A stretch of DNA of 64,000 bases, from the NCBI GenBank assembly GCA_026003255.1, contig BPGX01000004.1, positions 164,104-228,103 on the forward strand, in the 5' to 3' direction. This DNA is from Bacteroidia bacterium. Its GTDB lineage: Bacteria; Bacteroidota; Bacteroidia; B-17B0; Aurantibacillaceae. Both the position numbers and the translations under genes were made by a program. Positions 31,554 to 41,472 of this stretch are shown here, one piece after another. Under the pieces are notes generated by a model. That model saw only the letters and a program-made list of their open reading frames with translations, had not been told where the DNA came from and did not search any database. How positions within the stretch are numbered: position 1 is the stretch's first letter; each line of letters starts with the position of its first letter.

Positions 31554-31820
31554 TTATTTTTTCTTACCACCTTTTTTAGCTTCTTCAGCTTTTGCAATGG
31601 AATCCGCTTTTCTCGCAGAATCAGCTTTTGCGATTGAATCGGCTTTTGCTTTTGCTGCTGCTTCTGCTGCTGCGATTGAATCAGCTTTTGCTTTTTCTAC
31701 AGCTGCGATTGAGTCAGCTTTTGCTTTTTCCCTTGCTTCAATCTCTTCTTTTGATGGTCCGCAAGCTACAATTGCTATGCCAGCAATTGCTACTAATACT
31801 AATGATACTGTTTTTTTCAT
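31554..31820 (-). CDS. small Ala/Lys-rich lipoprotein with KADSIA repeats
   Basis: MKKTVSLVLVAIAGIAIVACGPSKEE lipobox; repeated AKADSIAAVEKAKADSIAAAEAAAKAKADSIAKADSARKADSIAKAEE. Confidence 0.8.
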   Translation of the reverse strand: MKKTVSLVLVAIAGIAIVACGPSKEEIEAREKAKADSIAAVEKAKADSIAAAEAAAKAKADSIAKADSARKADSIAKAEEAKKGGKKK

Positions 31821-31931
31821 TTTTTTAAATTTTTGTGCCGCAATTATACATAAATTAACTTTATTTATCAAATTTTTTATCGCTTGAAAAATAAAAACCT
31901 GTTGCTTACATTAGCCCCCTTAAAAAATTTT

Positions 31932-32189
31932 ATGCCGCAATTTCATGCAGAAATAAACGTTATGCCGCATAAGGCACTTCTTGACCCACAAGGTAAAGCA
32001 GTATTAATGGGACTTAAGAATTTAAACATTACCACAATAGAAGATGTTCGTGTAGGAAAACATATCCAATTATTAATTCAAGCTAATGATGAAAAGGAGG
32101 CATATCAAATCGCAGAAACCGCTTGTAAAAATTTATTACACAATCCTATTATGGAAACCTATCAAATCAGCATTCATCCTGTAAAATAA
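31932..32189 (+). CDS. purS: phosphoribosylformylglycinamidine synthase subunit PurS
   Basis: [62 protein letters not shown]. Confidence 0.9.
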   Translation: MPQFHAEINVMPHKALLDPQGKAVLMGLKNLNITTIEDVRVGKHIQLLIQANDEKEAYQIAETACKNLLHNPIMETYQISIHPVK

Positions 32190-32209
32190 ATCAAAAAAAT
32201 AATTCAATT

Positions 32210-33463
32210 ATGGCTTATTTATTTACATCAGAATCAGTATCAGAAGGACATCCGGATAAAGTAGCCGACCAAGTTTCGGATGCTATCATTGACCACTTTT
32301 TGGCTTTTGACCCTCAATCCAAAGTAGCATGTGAAACACTTGTTACTACGGGACAAGTCGTCATTGCAGGAGAAGTAAAATCATCGGCGTATTTAGATTT
32401 GCACAAAATCGTTCGTTCTGTAATCAACAGAATAGGTTACAACAAGTCCGAATACATGTTTGATGCTAATTCGTGTGGAATTTTTTCGGCTATTCATGAA
32501 CAATCTCCTGATATTAACAGAGGTGTGGATAGAAAAGATCCATGGCAACAAGGTGCCGGTGACCAGGGTATGATGTTTGGTTATGCTACCAATGAAACCG
32601 ATGATTTCATGCCACTTACAATAGATTTATCTCATAAATTACTTTATGAATTAGCGCAAATTCGCAAAGAAGGGAAACAGATGAAATATCTTCGCCCTGA
32701 TTCTAAATCGCAGGTTACATTAGAATATGGTGATGACAGAAAACCCAAAGCTATACGAACAATTGTAATATCCACACAGCACGATGAGTTTGACACAGAT
32801 GCCAAAATGCAAAAGAAAATCTATGAAGACATTCAAAAAATTTTAATTCCAAGAATATTGAAAAAATATCCTCAATACAAATCTGTATTTAATAATAAGA
32901 TTCAGTATTTGATTAATCCGACCGGAAAGTTTGTTATTGGTGGTCCACATGGAGATACTGGTCTTACCGGTAGAAAAATTATTGTGGATACTTATGGCGG
33001 AAAAGGAGCACATGGTGGAGGTGCTTTTTCTGGTAAGGACCCTTCAAAAGTAGATAGAAGTGCTGCTTATGCTACTCGTCATATTGCCAAAAATTTAGTA
33101 GCAGCAGGCGTTGCAGATGAAGTTTTGGTGCAAGTATCCTATGCTATTGGCGTTGTTGAACCAGTAGGATTGTATGTTAATACTTATGGAACATCAAAAG
33201 TAGATATGCCTGATTGGAAAATTGCAGAAATTGTAAAGGACTTATTTGACTTAAGACCTTATGCGATTGAGCAGACCTACAAATTAAGAAATCCTATTTA
33301 TAGTGAAACGGCTGCTTATGGCCACATGGGAAGAAAACCCGAAATTGTTGAAAAAGTGTTTGAAAAACCTGATGGTACCAAAATCAAGAAGAAAGTAGAA
33401 CTCTTTACATGGGAAAAATTAGACCGTGTAAAAGATATTAAAAAGGCCTTTAAGATTAAATAA
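32210..33463 (+). CDS. metK: S-adenosylmethionine synthase
   Basis: [80 protein letters not shown]. Confidence 0.98.
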   Translation: MAYLFTSESVSEGHPDKVADQVSDAIIDHFLAFDPQSKVACETLVTTGQVVIAGEVKSSAYLDLHKIVRSVINRIGYNKSEYMFDANSCGIFSAIHEQSPDINRGVDRKDPWQQGAGDQGMMFGYATNETDDFMPLTIDLSHKLLYELAQIRKEGKQMKYLRPDSKSQVTLEYGDDRKPKAIRTIVISTQHDEFDTDAKMQKKIYEDIQKILIPRILKKYPQYKSVFNNKIQYLINPTGKFVIGGPHGDTGLTGRKIIVDTYGGKGAHGGGAFSGKDPSKVDRSAAYATRHIAKNLVAAGVADEVLVQVSYAIGVVEPVGLYVNTYGTSKVDMPDWKIAEIVKDLFDLRPYAIEQTYKLRNPIYSETAAYGHMGRKPEIVEKVFEKPDGTKIKKKVELFTWEKLDRVKDIKKAFKIK

Positions 33464-33487
33464 GAGTTTATGTGAATTTAAATAAAG

Positions 33488-33516
33488 AAAGCCCTTCCTG
33501 AGAAGGGCTTTTTTGT
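33488..33516 (+). terminator. Rho-independent terminator after metK
   Basis: AAGCCCTTC ctga GAAGGGCTTTTTTG. Confidence 0.85.
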
Positions 33517-33604
33517 TGTTTAGAAATACTTTACACATCATTGTTTCTAAATATTGATTTTTTACCAGAAGAAAATTTTAATGTTCAAAAACTTATAGCT
33601 TTAT

Positions 33605-33612
33605 TATCTTTG
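33605..33612 (+). promoter_or_regulatory. TATCTTTG, Bacteroidota -7-like element upstream of gpmA
   Basis: Matches TAnnTTTG 11 nt upstream of the ATG at 33624; no convincing -33 TTG. Confidence 0.45.
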
Positions 33613-33623
33613 CCCGAAAAATC

Positions 33624-34229
33624 ATGAGCAAATTAGTATTGGTTCGTCATGGTCAAAGTGCATGGAATTTAGAAAATCGTTTTACAGGGTGGGTGGATGT
33701 TCCACTTTCTGAAAATGGCATTAAAGAAGCCGAACAAGCCGCCCAAAAATTATCTGGATTAAAATTTGACATTGCTTTTACATCAGCACTTCAAAGAGCC
33801 CAAAACACTTTGAAAATCATTTTAGAAAAAACCAATCAAACTCATATTCCTGTATTTTCTAATCAGGCGCTTAATGAGCGTATGTATGGCGATTTACAAG
33901 GAATGAATAAGGACGAAGCCAGACAAAAATTTGGAGATGAACAAGTCAAAATTTGGAGACGAAGTTATGATATTGCTCCGCCTAATGGAGAAAGTTTGAA
34001 AGATACGGCTGCTCGTGTTATTCCTTATTTTGAACAAAATATTTTGCCACATATTCAACAAAATAAGAACGTGTTAATTGTAGCTCATGGGAATAGTTTG
34101 CGTGCCTTGGTAATGTATTTAGAAAAAATGACGCCCGAACAGATATTGAATTTTGAATTAGGGACAGCAGTACCAAGAGTTTATGAATTAGATGCACAAT
34201 TGAATATTCAATCTGTGCAAAATCTATAA
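33624..34229 (+). CDS. gpmA: 2,3-bisphosphoglycerate-dependent phosphoglycerate mutase
   Basis: [61 protein letters not shown]. Confidence 0.96.
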   Translation: MSKLVLVRHGQSAWNLENRFTGWVDVPLSENGIKEAEQAAQKLSGLKFDIAFTSALQRAQNTLKIILEKTNQTHIPVFSNQALNERMYGDLQGMNKDEARQKFGDEQVKIWRRSYDIAPPNGESLKDTAARVIPYFEQNILPHIQQNKNVLIVAHGNSLRALVMYLEKMTPEQILNFELGTAVPRVYELDAQLNIQSVQNL

Positions 34230-34231
34230 CT

Positions 34232-34687
34232 ATGAATGGAGATAAAACATCCAATCCTAAAATTATAGCAGTAGATTTTGATGGCACCATTGTAGAACAT
34301 GCTTATCCAAAAATTGGTAAGGAAATGCTTTTTGCTTTTGCCACACTTAAAGCATTACAAGCAAAGGGGCATAAACTCATTCTATGGACGATTCGTACAG
34401 GACATTTGTTGGATGAAGCGGTAGAATTTTGCAGACAAAATGGAGTGGAGTTTTATGCTGTAAATAAGAATTTTCCGGATGAAGAATGGACACCAGATAC
34501 ACCCAGAAAATTGAATGCAGATATATTTATTGATGATAGAAATATTGGAGGATTCCCGGGTTGGAGCAAAGTGTGGCAAATGTTGCATCCGGAAGGTGGG
34601 GATTTTCAGCATGTGCTTCAAGATCCAGAGGCGCATTTTAATTACAAGAAAAAATCATTTTTTCAAAAATTATTTGGTAAGAAATAA
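34232..34687 (+). CDS. HAD-like hydrolase (BT0820-type)
   Basis: IIAVDFDGTIVEHAYPKIG; HKLILWTIRTG; NADIFIDDRNIGGFPGW. Confidence 0.87.
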   Translation: MNGDKTSNPKIIAVDFDGTIVEHAYPKIGKEMLFAFATLKALQAKGHKLILWTIRTGHLLDEAVEFCRQNGVEFYAVNKNFPDEEWTPDTPRKLNADIFIDDRNIGGFPGWSKVWQMLHPEGGDFQHVLQDPEAHFNYKKKSFFQKLFGKK

Positions 34688-34696
34688 ATACTTTTC

Positions 34697-35485
34697 ATGA
34701 TATATCTTAAAACACTTGAAGAAATTGAACTCATTCGTGAGGCGGCACAATTAGTTTCTAAAACATTAGGTTATCTGGCACCTTTTGTAAAAGCAGGAAG
34801 TACAGGGAAGCAATTGGATAAATTAGCGGAGGAATATATTCGTGATCATGGCGGAGATCCAGCATTTAAGGGTTATCACGGTTATCCTGCTAGTTTATGT
34901 GTTTCAGTAAATGAAGTGGTAGTGCATGGAATTCCTAATAATGAGCCATTTAAAGAAGGGGATATTGTATCTATTGATTGTGGTGTAAAAAAAAATGGTT
35001 TTTATGGCGATCATGCTTTTACATTTTTGATAGAACCAGTGGCGCCAGAAGTAAAAAAATTAGTTCAGGTTACTTATGAATGTTTGATGTTAGGAATTGA
35101 ACAAGCTAGTGTGGGGAATAGAATTGGAGATATAGGATATGCTATTCAACAACATGCTGAACAAAATGGATTTGGAGTGGTGAGAGATCTGGTTGGGCAC
35201 GGATTGGGTAAAAATTTGCATGAAGAACCAGAAGTACCCAATTTTGGAAGACCGGGAAATGGACATCTTCTAAAAAACGGAATGGTATTGGCTATTGAAC
35301 CTATGATTAATCTTGGAAAGTACAAAGTGCAACAATTAAAGGATGGCTGGACGATTGTAACAGCAGATAAAAAGCCCAGTGCTCACTTTGAACACGATAT
35401 TGCTATTATCAATGGAAAAGCAGAAATTTTATCTACTTTTGAATTTATATATCAAGCAATAGGAAAGCCCGATTTTATTAGATAA
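34697..35485 (+). CDS. map: type I methionine aminopeptidase
   Basis: ASLCVSVNEVVVHGIPN; IVSIDCGVKKNGFYGDHAFTF; VGHGLGKNLHEEPEVPNFG; VLAIEPMI; FEHDIAI. Confidence 0.96.
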   Translation: MIYLKTLEEIELIREAAQLVSKTLGYLAPFVKAGSTGKQLDKLAEEYIRDHGGDPAFKGYHGYPASLCVSVNEVVVHGIPNNEPFKEGDIVSIDCGVKKNGFYGDHAFTFLIEPVAPEVKKLVQVTYECLMLGIEQASVGNRIGDIGYAIQQHAEQNGFGVVRDLVGHGLGKNLHEEPEVPNFGRPGNGHLLKNGMVLAIEPMINLGKYKVQQLKDGWTIVTADKKPSAHFEHDIAIINGKAEILSTFEFIYQAIGKPDFIR

Positions 35486-36343
35486 TTATTTGGCGGTTGT
35501 AGTTCTATCCTTTAGTTTAACAGGCAGAATAATGTTGGAGTATTGTTGGAGGAGTTGAGGATTTTCAATTCTCTTTAAAAGAATTTCTGCACAATAAAAA
35601 GCAATTTCAGGAATCGGTTGTTCTACGCTAATGATGGGTTTATTAATCCAATCAAAATACGGCAAATCGTCAAAGCACGACAATATCTGTTTTTTGGTTA
35701 AAGATTGCCATTTTTTATTTTTTGAAAGTAAGGATAAATAGGCACTTATTATCAAATGATTGCAGGCAAAAACAGCATCCGGGAAGCTATTGTCTTTTTC
35801 CCATTCTTGTAAAATGTTTTCTAAATCATTTTCTGTATTGTGATAATCTATATCTATTCTAAAGCAATGTAAATTATTATGATGGAGATGACTGTCCCTA
35901 AAGCCATTTATTCTATCTTCCATATTACTGAGGTGGTTATGTTTGAGCATACTTATACAGGCAATATTTTTTACGCCTTTGCTGATTAATTGTTTTCCAA
36001 GCATAAAAGCCCCACCGTAATTATCAACTGTTACAAAGTTTGCATTGGTTAAGTATGGCAATAATCGATCCACAAAAACACAAGGTGCATTTAAATTTTT
36101 TAAGTAAGCATTAAAAAAGAAAGGATTATTATTTGATGAGAAAATTACTAAACCAGCGATGTTATTGGATTTTATGATATGATTGAGAATTTCTTGCTCT
36201 CTTTCAGGTTTTTCATAAGTGAGAAAGATATTCATGTCCAATCCTTTATTTTTCAGATGTTTATACAGCAAAGAGCAAATGCTTGCGTTGAAATAGTGTA
36301 GGTCAGAAGTTACAACGATTATGTTTTTTTTATCTGGCTGCAT
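35486..36343 (-). CDS. LacI/GalR-type periplasmic-binding sensor domain protein without HTH
   Basis: NIIVVTSDLHYFNASICSLLYKHLKNKGLDMNIFLTYEKPEREQEILNHIIKSNNIAGLVIFSS...PCVFVDRLLP...FVTVDNYGGAFMLGKQLISKGVKNIACIS; no N-terminal HTH in the ORF and an in-frame stop 13 codons upstream. Confidence 0.75.
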   Translation of the reverse strand: MQPDKKNIIVVTSDLHYFNASICSLLYKHLKNKGLDMNIFLTYEKPEREQEILNHIIKSNNIAGLVIFSSNNNPFFFNAYLKNLNAPCVFVDRLLPYLTNANFVTVDNYGGAFMLGKQLISKGVKNIACISMLKHNHLSNMEDRINGFRDSHLHHNNLHCFRIDIDYHNTENDLENILQEWEKDNSFPDAVFACNHLIISAYLSLLSKNKKWQSLTKKQILSCFDDLPYFDWINKPIISVEQPIPEIAFYCAEILLKRIENPQLLQQYSNIILPVKLKDRTTTAK

Positions 36344-36528
36344 GCAGGGGCAAAGTAAAAGGATAGATAGGTTTTCTTGTTAAACTTTATACTATCGGTT
36401 CAAAAACTGGTTATTCGGTTTTAGATGAGTATGTATTTTTACAAGATGTATATTAAATTTAACATTATTAAAGAAAAAAATTAATCGTTCAATCATCTTG
36501 CTTTAAAACAAATATAATGAATATTCAA

Positions 36529-36536
36529 TAACTTTG
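36529..36536 (+). promoter_or_regulatory. TAACTTTG, Bacteroidota -7-like element
   Basis: TAnnTTTG match 11 nt upstream of ATG 36548. Confidence 0.45.
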
Positions 36537-36547
36537 TAAGAAAAAAA

Positions 36548-36973
36548 ATGAAGCTAATTTGTTGGTTTGAAATTCCGGTGAAAAACATGCAAAGGGCTAA
36601 AACCTTTTATGAAAATGTGTTGGATGTTAGTTTTGATATGCAGATTTTTGGAGGAATACAGCATGCTGTTTTTGTAAGCAAAAGACGAGAGAGTTATGAA
36701 ATTACAGGTGCATTGAGGGATGTTTCAGAATGTGATAAGGAGATATTTGGTTCTGTTATTTTTTTTGATGTGAATGCCATTGGAATGGACAATGTATTGA
36801 GAAAAGTAGAACAATTTGGAGGAAAGATTTTAATGCCCAAAACATTATTAAAAAATAAGTTAGAAGATGGGCGGATAACGATTGCTAAAACCTACATTGA
36901 CCAGCAAAGTGGTTATGTGGCTTATATTTTGGATACAGAAGGGAATAAATTAGGATTATATTCTCATGGATAA
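36548..36973 (+). CDS. VOC/glyoxalase family protein
   Basis: FEIPVKNMQRAKTFYENVLDVSFDMQ...IDQQSGYVAYILDTEGNKLGLYS. Confidence 0.9.
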   Translation: MKLICWFEIPVKNMQRAKTFYENVLDVSFDMQIFGGIQHAVFVSKRRESYEITGALRDVSECDKEIFGSVIFFDVNAIGMDNVLRKVEQFGGKILMPKTLLKNKLEDGRITIAKTYIDQQSGYVAYILDTEGNKLGLYSHG

Positions 36974-37011
36974 GTTTTTTGAATTATTTTTTTCTATTTT
37001 TTCAGAATAAA

Positions 37012-37075
37012 ACTTAGAACAACTGAACACAGATACCGCTGATTGGCACAGATTATCGCAGATTATTTTTCCAGG
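37012..37075. repeat. intergenic dispersed repeat fragment
   Basis: TCGCAGATTATTTTT (37056-37070) is the exact reverse complement of 1929-1943; flanking ACACAGAT/CACAGATT words are also shared. Confidence 0.55.
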
Positions 37076-37181
37076 GTTTTTATTTACTAGTTTTATTTGT
37101 AGAGTTTCATTTGAATTTCTAAAATAAGGTAATAGTCATAACATCTGTTTATACTAACATGAAAAATAAATTGCATTTAAA

Positions 37182-37217
37182 AACAAAAAACCATTCTCAA
37201 GTTATGAGAATGGTTGA
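37182..37217 (-). terminator. Rho-independent terminator for rpmE2
   Basis: ACCATTCTCA agtta TGAGAATGGT, T-rich on the minus strand. Confidence 0.85.
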
Positions 37218-37241
37218 AAACAATATAAGAAAAAAACAAGG

Positions 37242-37499
37242 TTATTTTTGTGCTTTCTTTTGGTATCTTTGTCTGAACTTATCTACACGACCTGCAGTGT
37301 CTACTAATACTTGTTTTCCCGTATAGTAAGGATGCGAAGCCATTGATATATCTAATTTTACCAATGGGTATTCCTTTCCGTCTTCCCAAACAATGGTATC
37401 TTTTGTTTCAGCGCAACTTCTGGTTAAGAAAGCATAACCATTGCCCATATCTTTGAATACACATAAGCGATAGTTGGATGGATGGATATCTTTTTTCAT
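37242..37499 (-). CDS. rpmE2: 50S ribosomal protein L31 type B
   Basis: [36 protein letters not shown]...[36 protein letters not shown]. Confidence 0.96.
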   Translation of the reverse strand: MKKDIHPSNYRLCVFKDMGNGYAFLTRSCAETKDTIVWEDGKEYPLVKLDISMASHPYYTGKQVLVDTAGRVDKFRQRYQKKAQK

Positions 37500-37620
37500 G
37501 GTTTTAAATTTAGGGCTGCAAGTATACAAAAAAATTACTTGATGTACCAAATTTTTTTCCATGTAAAATTTTGCAAACGAATAACTTAATTATGCCTATT
37601 TTTGGGGGAAATTTTTTAGT

Positions 37621-38085
37621 ATGAATAAAAATTTATTGTTTTTACTCATTTTTTGTCAAAGTTTTTCTTTAACTTTTTCACAAGAAGCCATTACAACTGA
37701 AAGTTCTAAATCCAAAGACGAACTGAATTGTTACAATAAATGGGCGAATAAATTTGAGGAAAGAGGGGCGGAAGATGTAAAAGATGGTGTCTATACGGAT
37801 GTTATTATTTCAGTGAGATATAAAGGAAGTGCTACTTGTTATAGCGGTAAAGTAGAAGTGATTGATGGGAAAATTAATAAGTTTTATATATTGTTGGAAG
37901 ATGGCACCTATGAAGAGTTCAAAAAATCATGGAAAAACAACTCTAATAAAGATAGAAAAATAATCAATGGTATCAGTGAAACAATGATAACCATTCATAA
38001 TGAATTAGTGAATGTTTTATTCCCATCTAAGTTAAAACCTAAAAAGCCAAAGCCCAAGTTAGCACCAGAACCAACAGATGATTAG
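37621..38085 (+). CDS. secreted hypothetical protein
   Basis: Signal peptide MNKNLLFLLIFCQSFSLTFSQ; 154 aa; Lys/Pro-rich C-terminus. Confidence 0.65.
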   Translation: MNKNLLFLLIFCQSFSLTFSQEAITTESSKSKDELNCYNKWANKFEERGAEDVKDGVYTDVIISVRYKGSATCYSGKVEVIDGKINKFYILLEDGTYEEFKKSWKNNSNKDRKIINGISETMITIHNELVNVLFPSKLKPKKPKPKLAPEPTDD

Positions 38086-38118
38086 GAAGAGTTATTTCCT
38101 TAATAAATCAATGTTTTT

Positions 38119-38580
38119 ATGCATCCAAAAGAAAAGTTTTTAAGAGAAGAATACATATCTATTCTGAAAAAATTAAAGGGAGATGAACAGCCCAGATGGG
38201 GCAAATTCTCTGCTCAGGGAATGATTGAACACATGACGGACTCTATCGGAATTGGGTGGAATAGAATAGTTTACCCAATGTACACATCTCCTGAAAATCT
38301 CCCGAAAGCAAAAGCATTTATGTTGAGTGATAAGCCATTTAAGGAAAATACGCCTAATCCATACATGGGTGAAAAACCACCACAACTGAGAAACAAAAAT
38401 ATAGCTGAAGCAATAGAAGAATTAGAAAAGGAGATTTTAAACTTCGTTCAGTATCATAAAAACAATCCTGGTATTATTGTTCAAAATCCCTTTTTTGGTG
38501 ACTTGAATTATGAAGAGTGGTTACATTTGTTACACAAACACGCTTTGCATCATTTGAGGCAATTCGGATTAATAGAATAA
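38119..38580 (+). CDS. DinB-like / DUF1569-type protein
   Basis: PRWGKFSAQGMIEHMTDSIG ... YEEWLHLLHKHALHHLRQFGLIE (spaced His motif). Confidence 0.75.
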   Translation: MHPKEKFLREEYISILKKLKGDEQPRWGKFSAQGMIEHMTDSIGIGWNRIVYPMYTSPENLPKAKAFMLSDKPFKENTPNPYMGEKPPQLRNKNIAEAIEELEKEILNFVQYHKNNPGIIVQNPFFGDLNYEEWLHLLHKHALHHLRQFGLIE

Positions 38581-38598
38581 TATTAGTTAGTACGTATT

Positions 38599-39351
38599 AT
38601 GAAATCAAAAAATAACGAGGGAATTGTTTATGGTATTCATGCTATAGAAGAACTTTTGAAAGATTCTACTCAAATAAAAAAAATTGAAAAAATTTTTGTA
38701 GATGAAAAAAAGCAGCGAAGTTTAAGTTCTTTACTCAATAAAGCACGAGAACATAAAATATCGGTACAGTATGTTCCGGAAGCAAAGATTGAAAAATTAG
38801 CAAAAGGAAAAAATCATCAAGGTATCGTTGCACATCTTTTAGATATACACTATCATTCTCTTTTAGAACTGGTGAAAAATAACAACATTCGGTTGATTGT
38901 ATTTTTAGATAGAATCACAGATGTGCGGAATTTTGGGGCTATTGCCCGCAGTGCGTATGCTATGGGCGTGGATGCGATTTTGATTCCTTCTAAAGACACG
39001 GCTTCTATTAATGCGGATGCCATTAAAACTTCTGCAGGTGCTTTGCTTAAAATTCCTGTATGTAAGGAACAAAATATTACCGAAGCTTTAATGAATTTAA
39101 AGAAGCAAGGGTTTCAAATCGTTGCCTGTCATGAAAAAACAAGTAAACGTATATATGAAGTAGATTTCACTAAACCAACAGTAATAATTTTAGGTTCTGA
39201 ACATAATGGGATATTAAAAGAATATTTGAAAATTTGTGATTCGGAGGCAAAAATACCTATGAATAATGCTTTTGATTCTTTGAACGTTTCGGTTTCTGCG
39301 GGTATTGTTTTGTATGAAGTAGTTAGACAAAAGGAAGTAGTGTGTAATTGA
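38599..39351 (+). CDS. rlmB: 23S rRNA 2'-O-ribose methyltransferase RlmB (TrmH/SpoU family)
   Basis: GIHAIEELL; FLDRITDVRNFGAIARSAYAMGVDAILIP; VIILGSEHNGI; IPMNNAFDSLNVSVSAGIVLYE. Confidence 0.95.
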   Translation: MKSKNNEGIVYGIHAIEELLKDSTQIKKIEKIFVDEKKQRSLSSLLNKAREHKISVQYVPEAKIEKLAKGKNHQGIVAHLLDIHYHSLLELVKNNNIRLIVFLDRITDVRNFGAIARSAYAMGVDAILIPSKDTASINADAIKTSAGALLKIPVCKEQNITEALMNLKKQGFQIVACHEKTSKRIYEVDFTKPTVIILGSEHNGILKEYLKICDSEAKIPMNNAFDSLNVSVSAGIVLYEVVRQKEVVCN

Positions 39352-39387
39352 AAATTAAATCTATTAGATTCTAATTAAACATTAATA

Positions 39388-40377
39388 TCACTTGTTGAAA
39401 TTATCTTTTGCCCATTCTTTGGCGAAATAACTTAAAATAATATCCGCCCCCGCACGTTTGATGCTTAATAATACTTCATCTCTTACTCTTTTTTCATCAA
39501 TCCAGTTTTTTTGACCAGCGGCTTTAATCATCGCATACTCGCCACTAACATTGTAAGCAGCAATGGGTAAGTTGGAATGCTCTTTGAATAAGTGAATAAT
39601 ATCCAGATAAGCCAATGCGGGTTTTACCATCACCATATCTGCACCTTCCAATGTATCTAATTCTAATTCAATCAATGCTTCTTTTTTATTAGCAGGATTC
39701 ATTTGATACGTTTTTTTGTCACCGAATTTTGGGGCGCTATCTAACGCATCTCTGAAAGGTCCATAAAATCCACTCGCATATTTTGCTGTGTATGCTAAAA
39801 TAGAAACGTTTGTATAACCGTTTTCATCTAAAATCTCACGAATATAGCCAACTCTACCATCCATCATATCGCTTGGAGCAACAATATCTGCACCGGCCTG
39901 TGCTTGCGCTAATGCCATTTTGCCAAGTATTTCTAATGTTTTATCATTGACAATTTCACCATTTTCAACCACTCCATCGTGTCCATAGCTACTATAAGGA
40001 TCCATTGCTACATCAGTAATTATCACACATTCAGGAAATGTATGTTTAATTTTTCGAATGGTTTTTAGATACAATCCATTTTCATTCCAGCTTTCACTGG
40101 CTTGATTATTTTTGAGTGCGTCGGATATATGAGGAAAAAGAGCAAAGATTTTTAATTCTAATTTTAAACATTCTTCAATTTCTTTAAGAATGCTATCAAT
40201 TGAAAACCTATAAATACCGGGCATTGAGGGAATTTCAAACTTATCTTTTACACTATCACTCACAAATAGAGGATAAATAAAATCGTAAACAGATAGATTG
40301 GTTTCCTGCACTAAATTTCTAATCACTTCGTTTTTTCGATTTCTTCTTGGTCTTCTTTGTAGCATTTTTTGGAGCAA
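39388..40377 (-). CDS. hemB: delta-aminolevulinic acid dehydratase
   Basis: RPRRNRKNEVIRNLVQET; VAPSDMMDGRVGYIRE; SILAYTAKYASGFYGPFRDALDSAP; MVKPALAYLDII; YNVSGEYAMIKAA. Confidence 0.97.
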   Translation of the reverse strand: MLQKMLQRRPRRNRKNEVIRNLVQETNLSVYDFIYPLFVSDSVKDKFEIPSMPGIYRFSIDSILKEIEECLKLELKIFALFPHISDALKNNQASESWNENGLYLKTIRKIKHTFPECVIITDVAMDPYSSYGHDGVVENGEIVNDKTLEILGKMALAQAQAGADIVAPSDMMDGRVGYIREILDENGYTNVSILAYTAKYASGFYGPFRDALDSAPKFGDKKTYQMNPANKKEALIELELDTLEGADMVMVKPALAYLDIIHLFKEHSNLPIAAYNVSGEYAMIKAAGQKNWIDEKRVRDEVLLSIKRAGADIILSYFAKEWAKDNFNK

Positions 40378-40398
40378 AAATAGGTAAAAACAAGCACA

Positions 40399-41340
40399 CT
40401 ATTTGATAACATCAAAATCTTTTGGTAATCCGAGTTTTTCTTTCAATTTGGCATTATATTCATCTTTCATCTTCATAGCATCCTCTAATTTTAAGAAATG
40501 TTCTGGATAGGTAAGATAAGGCAAAGTTTTCATAAAAGTAAAAGGCATTCCAATCAGAAAACCACCAAGACCGAAGAAAAATACATTAATAGCTGTATCG
40601 GAAGTAAGAAACAAAGGAACAAGAATTTCAATAAATCCCCATGCCATTAAAAGTGTGCCTATTAAAAACACAATGCCACCAAAATTCATCCACATTGATT
40701 TTTTCTTATTCTTTTTTTCGATTATTTTATTTTGATCATCTATTTGCTTTATTTGGTTGCTGACCTGATTTAAGTAAATGATGTTAGAGGTATATTGACT
40801 ATGTAGTTTAATAAAATCTAATTCGTTTAATTTGACACTTCCACCTTTTACAAAGAACCAATCAGTTATTTCTTGGGTTGAAGTAATGTTTTGTCCAAAT
40901 GTTGCTCCCGCATAGTTTAGTGAGTAATAATTCGGAAACATAGGATTATAGGAATAGTGCTGAAGGTTAACATCTGTAGTTGTAATATATTTTTTACTAA
41001 TCATCACTTCCACTTTTTCTCTTTTGTATTGCTCAATTTCCTCTGCCTTCGATTTCAACAATTTTTCTTCAACTTCTTTTGTTTTTTTAATTAAAATACT
41101 TTTGCTTTCATTTTCTTTAAATGAGAGAATTTCGCTGAATACTATAACATTATCAAACATGACTTTTATGTAGTGGTCTTCACAACTAATAGTATCAATA
41201 GCGTCAATGTTTTTGCCTATTAACTTATTGTCTATGTATAGATAATAATTATCAATTTCAGTGTAAATTCTTAATTTACATTTTTGTTGTGCTAATAGAG
41301 CATTGCTAAATAATACTATTATTAAAAAGAATTTTTTCAT
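40399..41340 (-). CDS. hypothetical protein with PEGA-like N-terminus, coiled-coil and two TM segments
   Basis: Signal peptide; CKLRIYTEIDNYYLYIDNKLIGKN; hydrophobic MNFGGIVFLIGTLLMAWGFIEIL and NVFFFGLGGFLIGMPF. Confidence 0.65.
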   Translation of the reverse strand: MKKFFLIIVLFSNALLAQQKCKLRIYTEIDNYYLYIDNKLIGKNIDAIDTISCEDHYIKVMFDNVIVFSEILSFKENESKSILIKKTKEVEEKLLKSKAEEIEQYKREKVEVMISKKYITTTDVNLQHYSYNPMFPNYYSLNYAGATFGQNITSTQEITDWFFVKGGSVKLNELDFIKLHSQYTSNIIYLNQVSNQIKQIDDQNKIIEKKNKKKSMWMNFGGIVFLIGTLLMAWGFIEILVPLFLTSDTAINVFFFGLGGFLIGMPFTFMKTLPYLTYPEHFLKLEDAMKMKDEYNAKLKEKLGLPKDFDVIK

Positions 41341-41472
41341 AAATAAATAAATTTTTTACAAAAATACGGGCATTGATGTTTGATAAATATGATATAAATC
41401 ATCATTTGAGATATAATTTTGTATTTTGTGAATTTGGATTTCAAAGAATCAAAAAATACTTTTGAGCAAGTT

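Noticed and set aside
31549-31887. 112-aa Ala/Ser/Phe-rich plus-strand ORF
   Set aside because: Antisense artefact of the KADSIA repeats; the minus-strand lipoprotein has a proper signal peptide.
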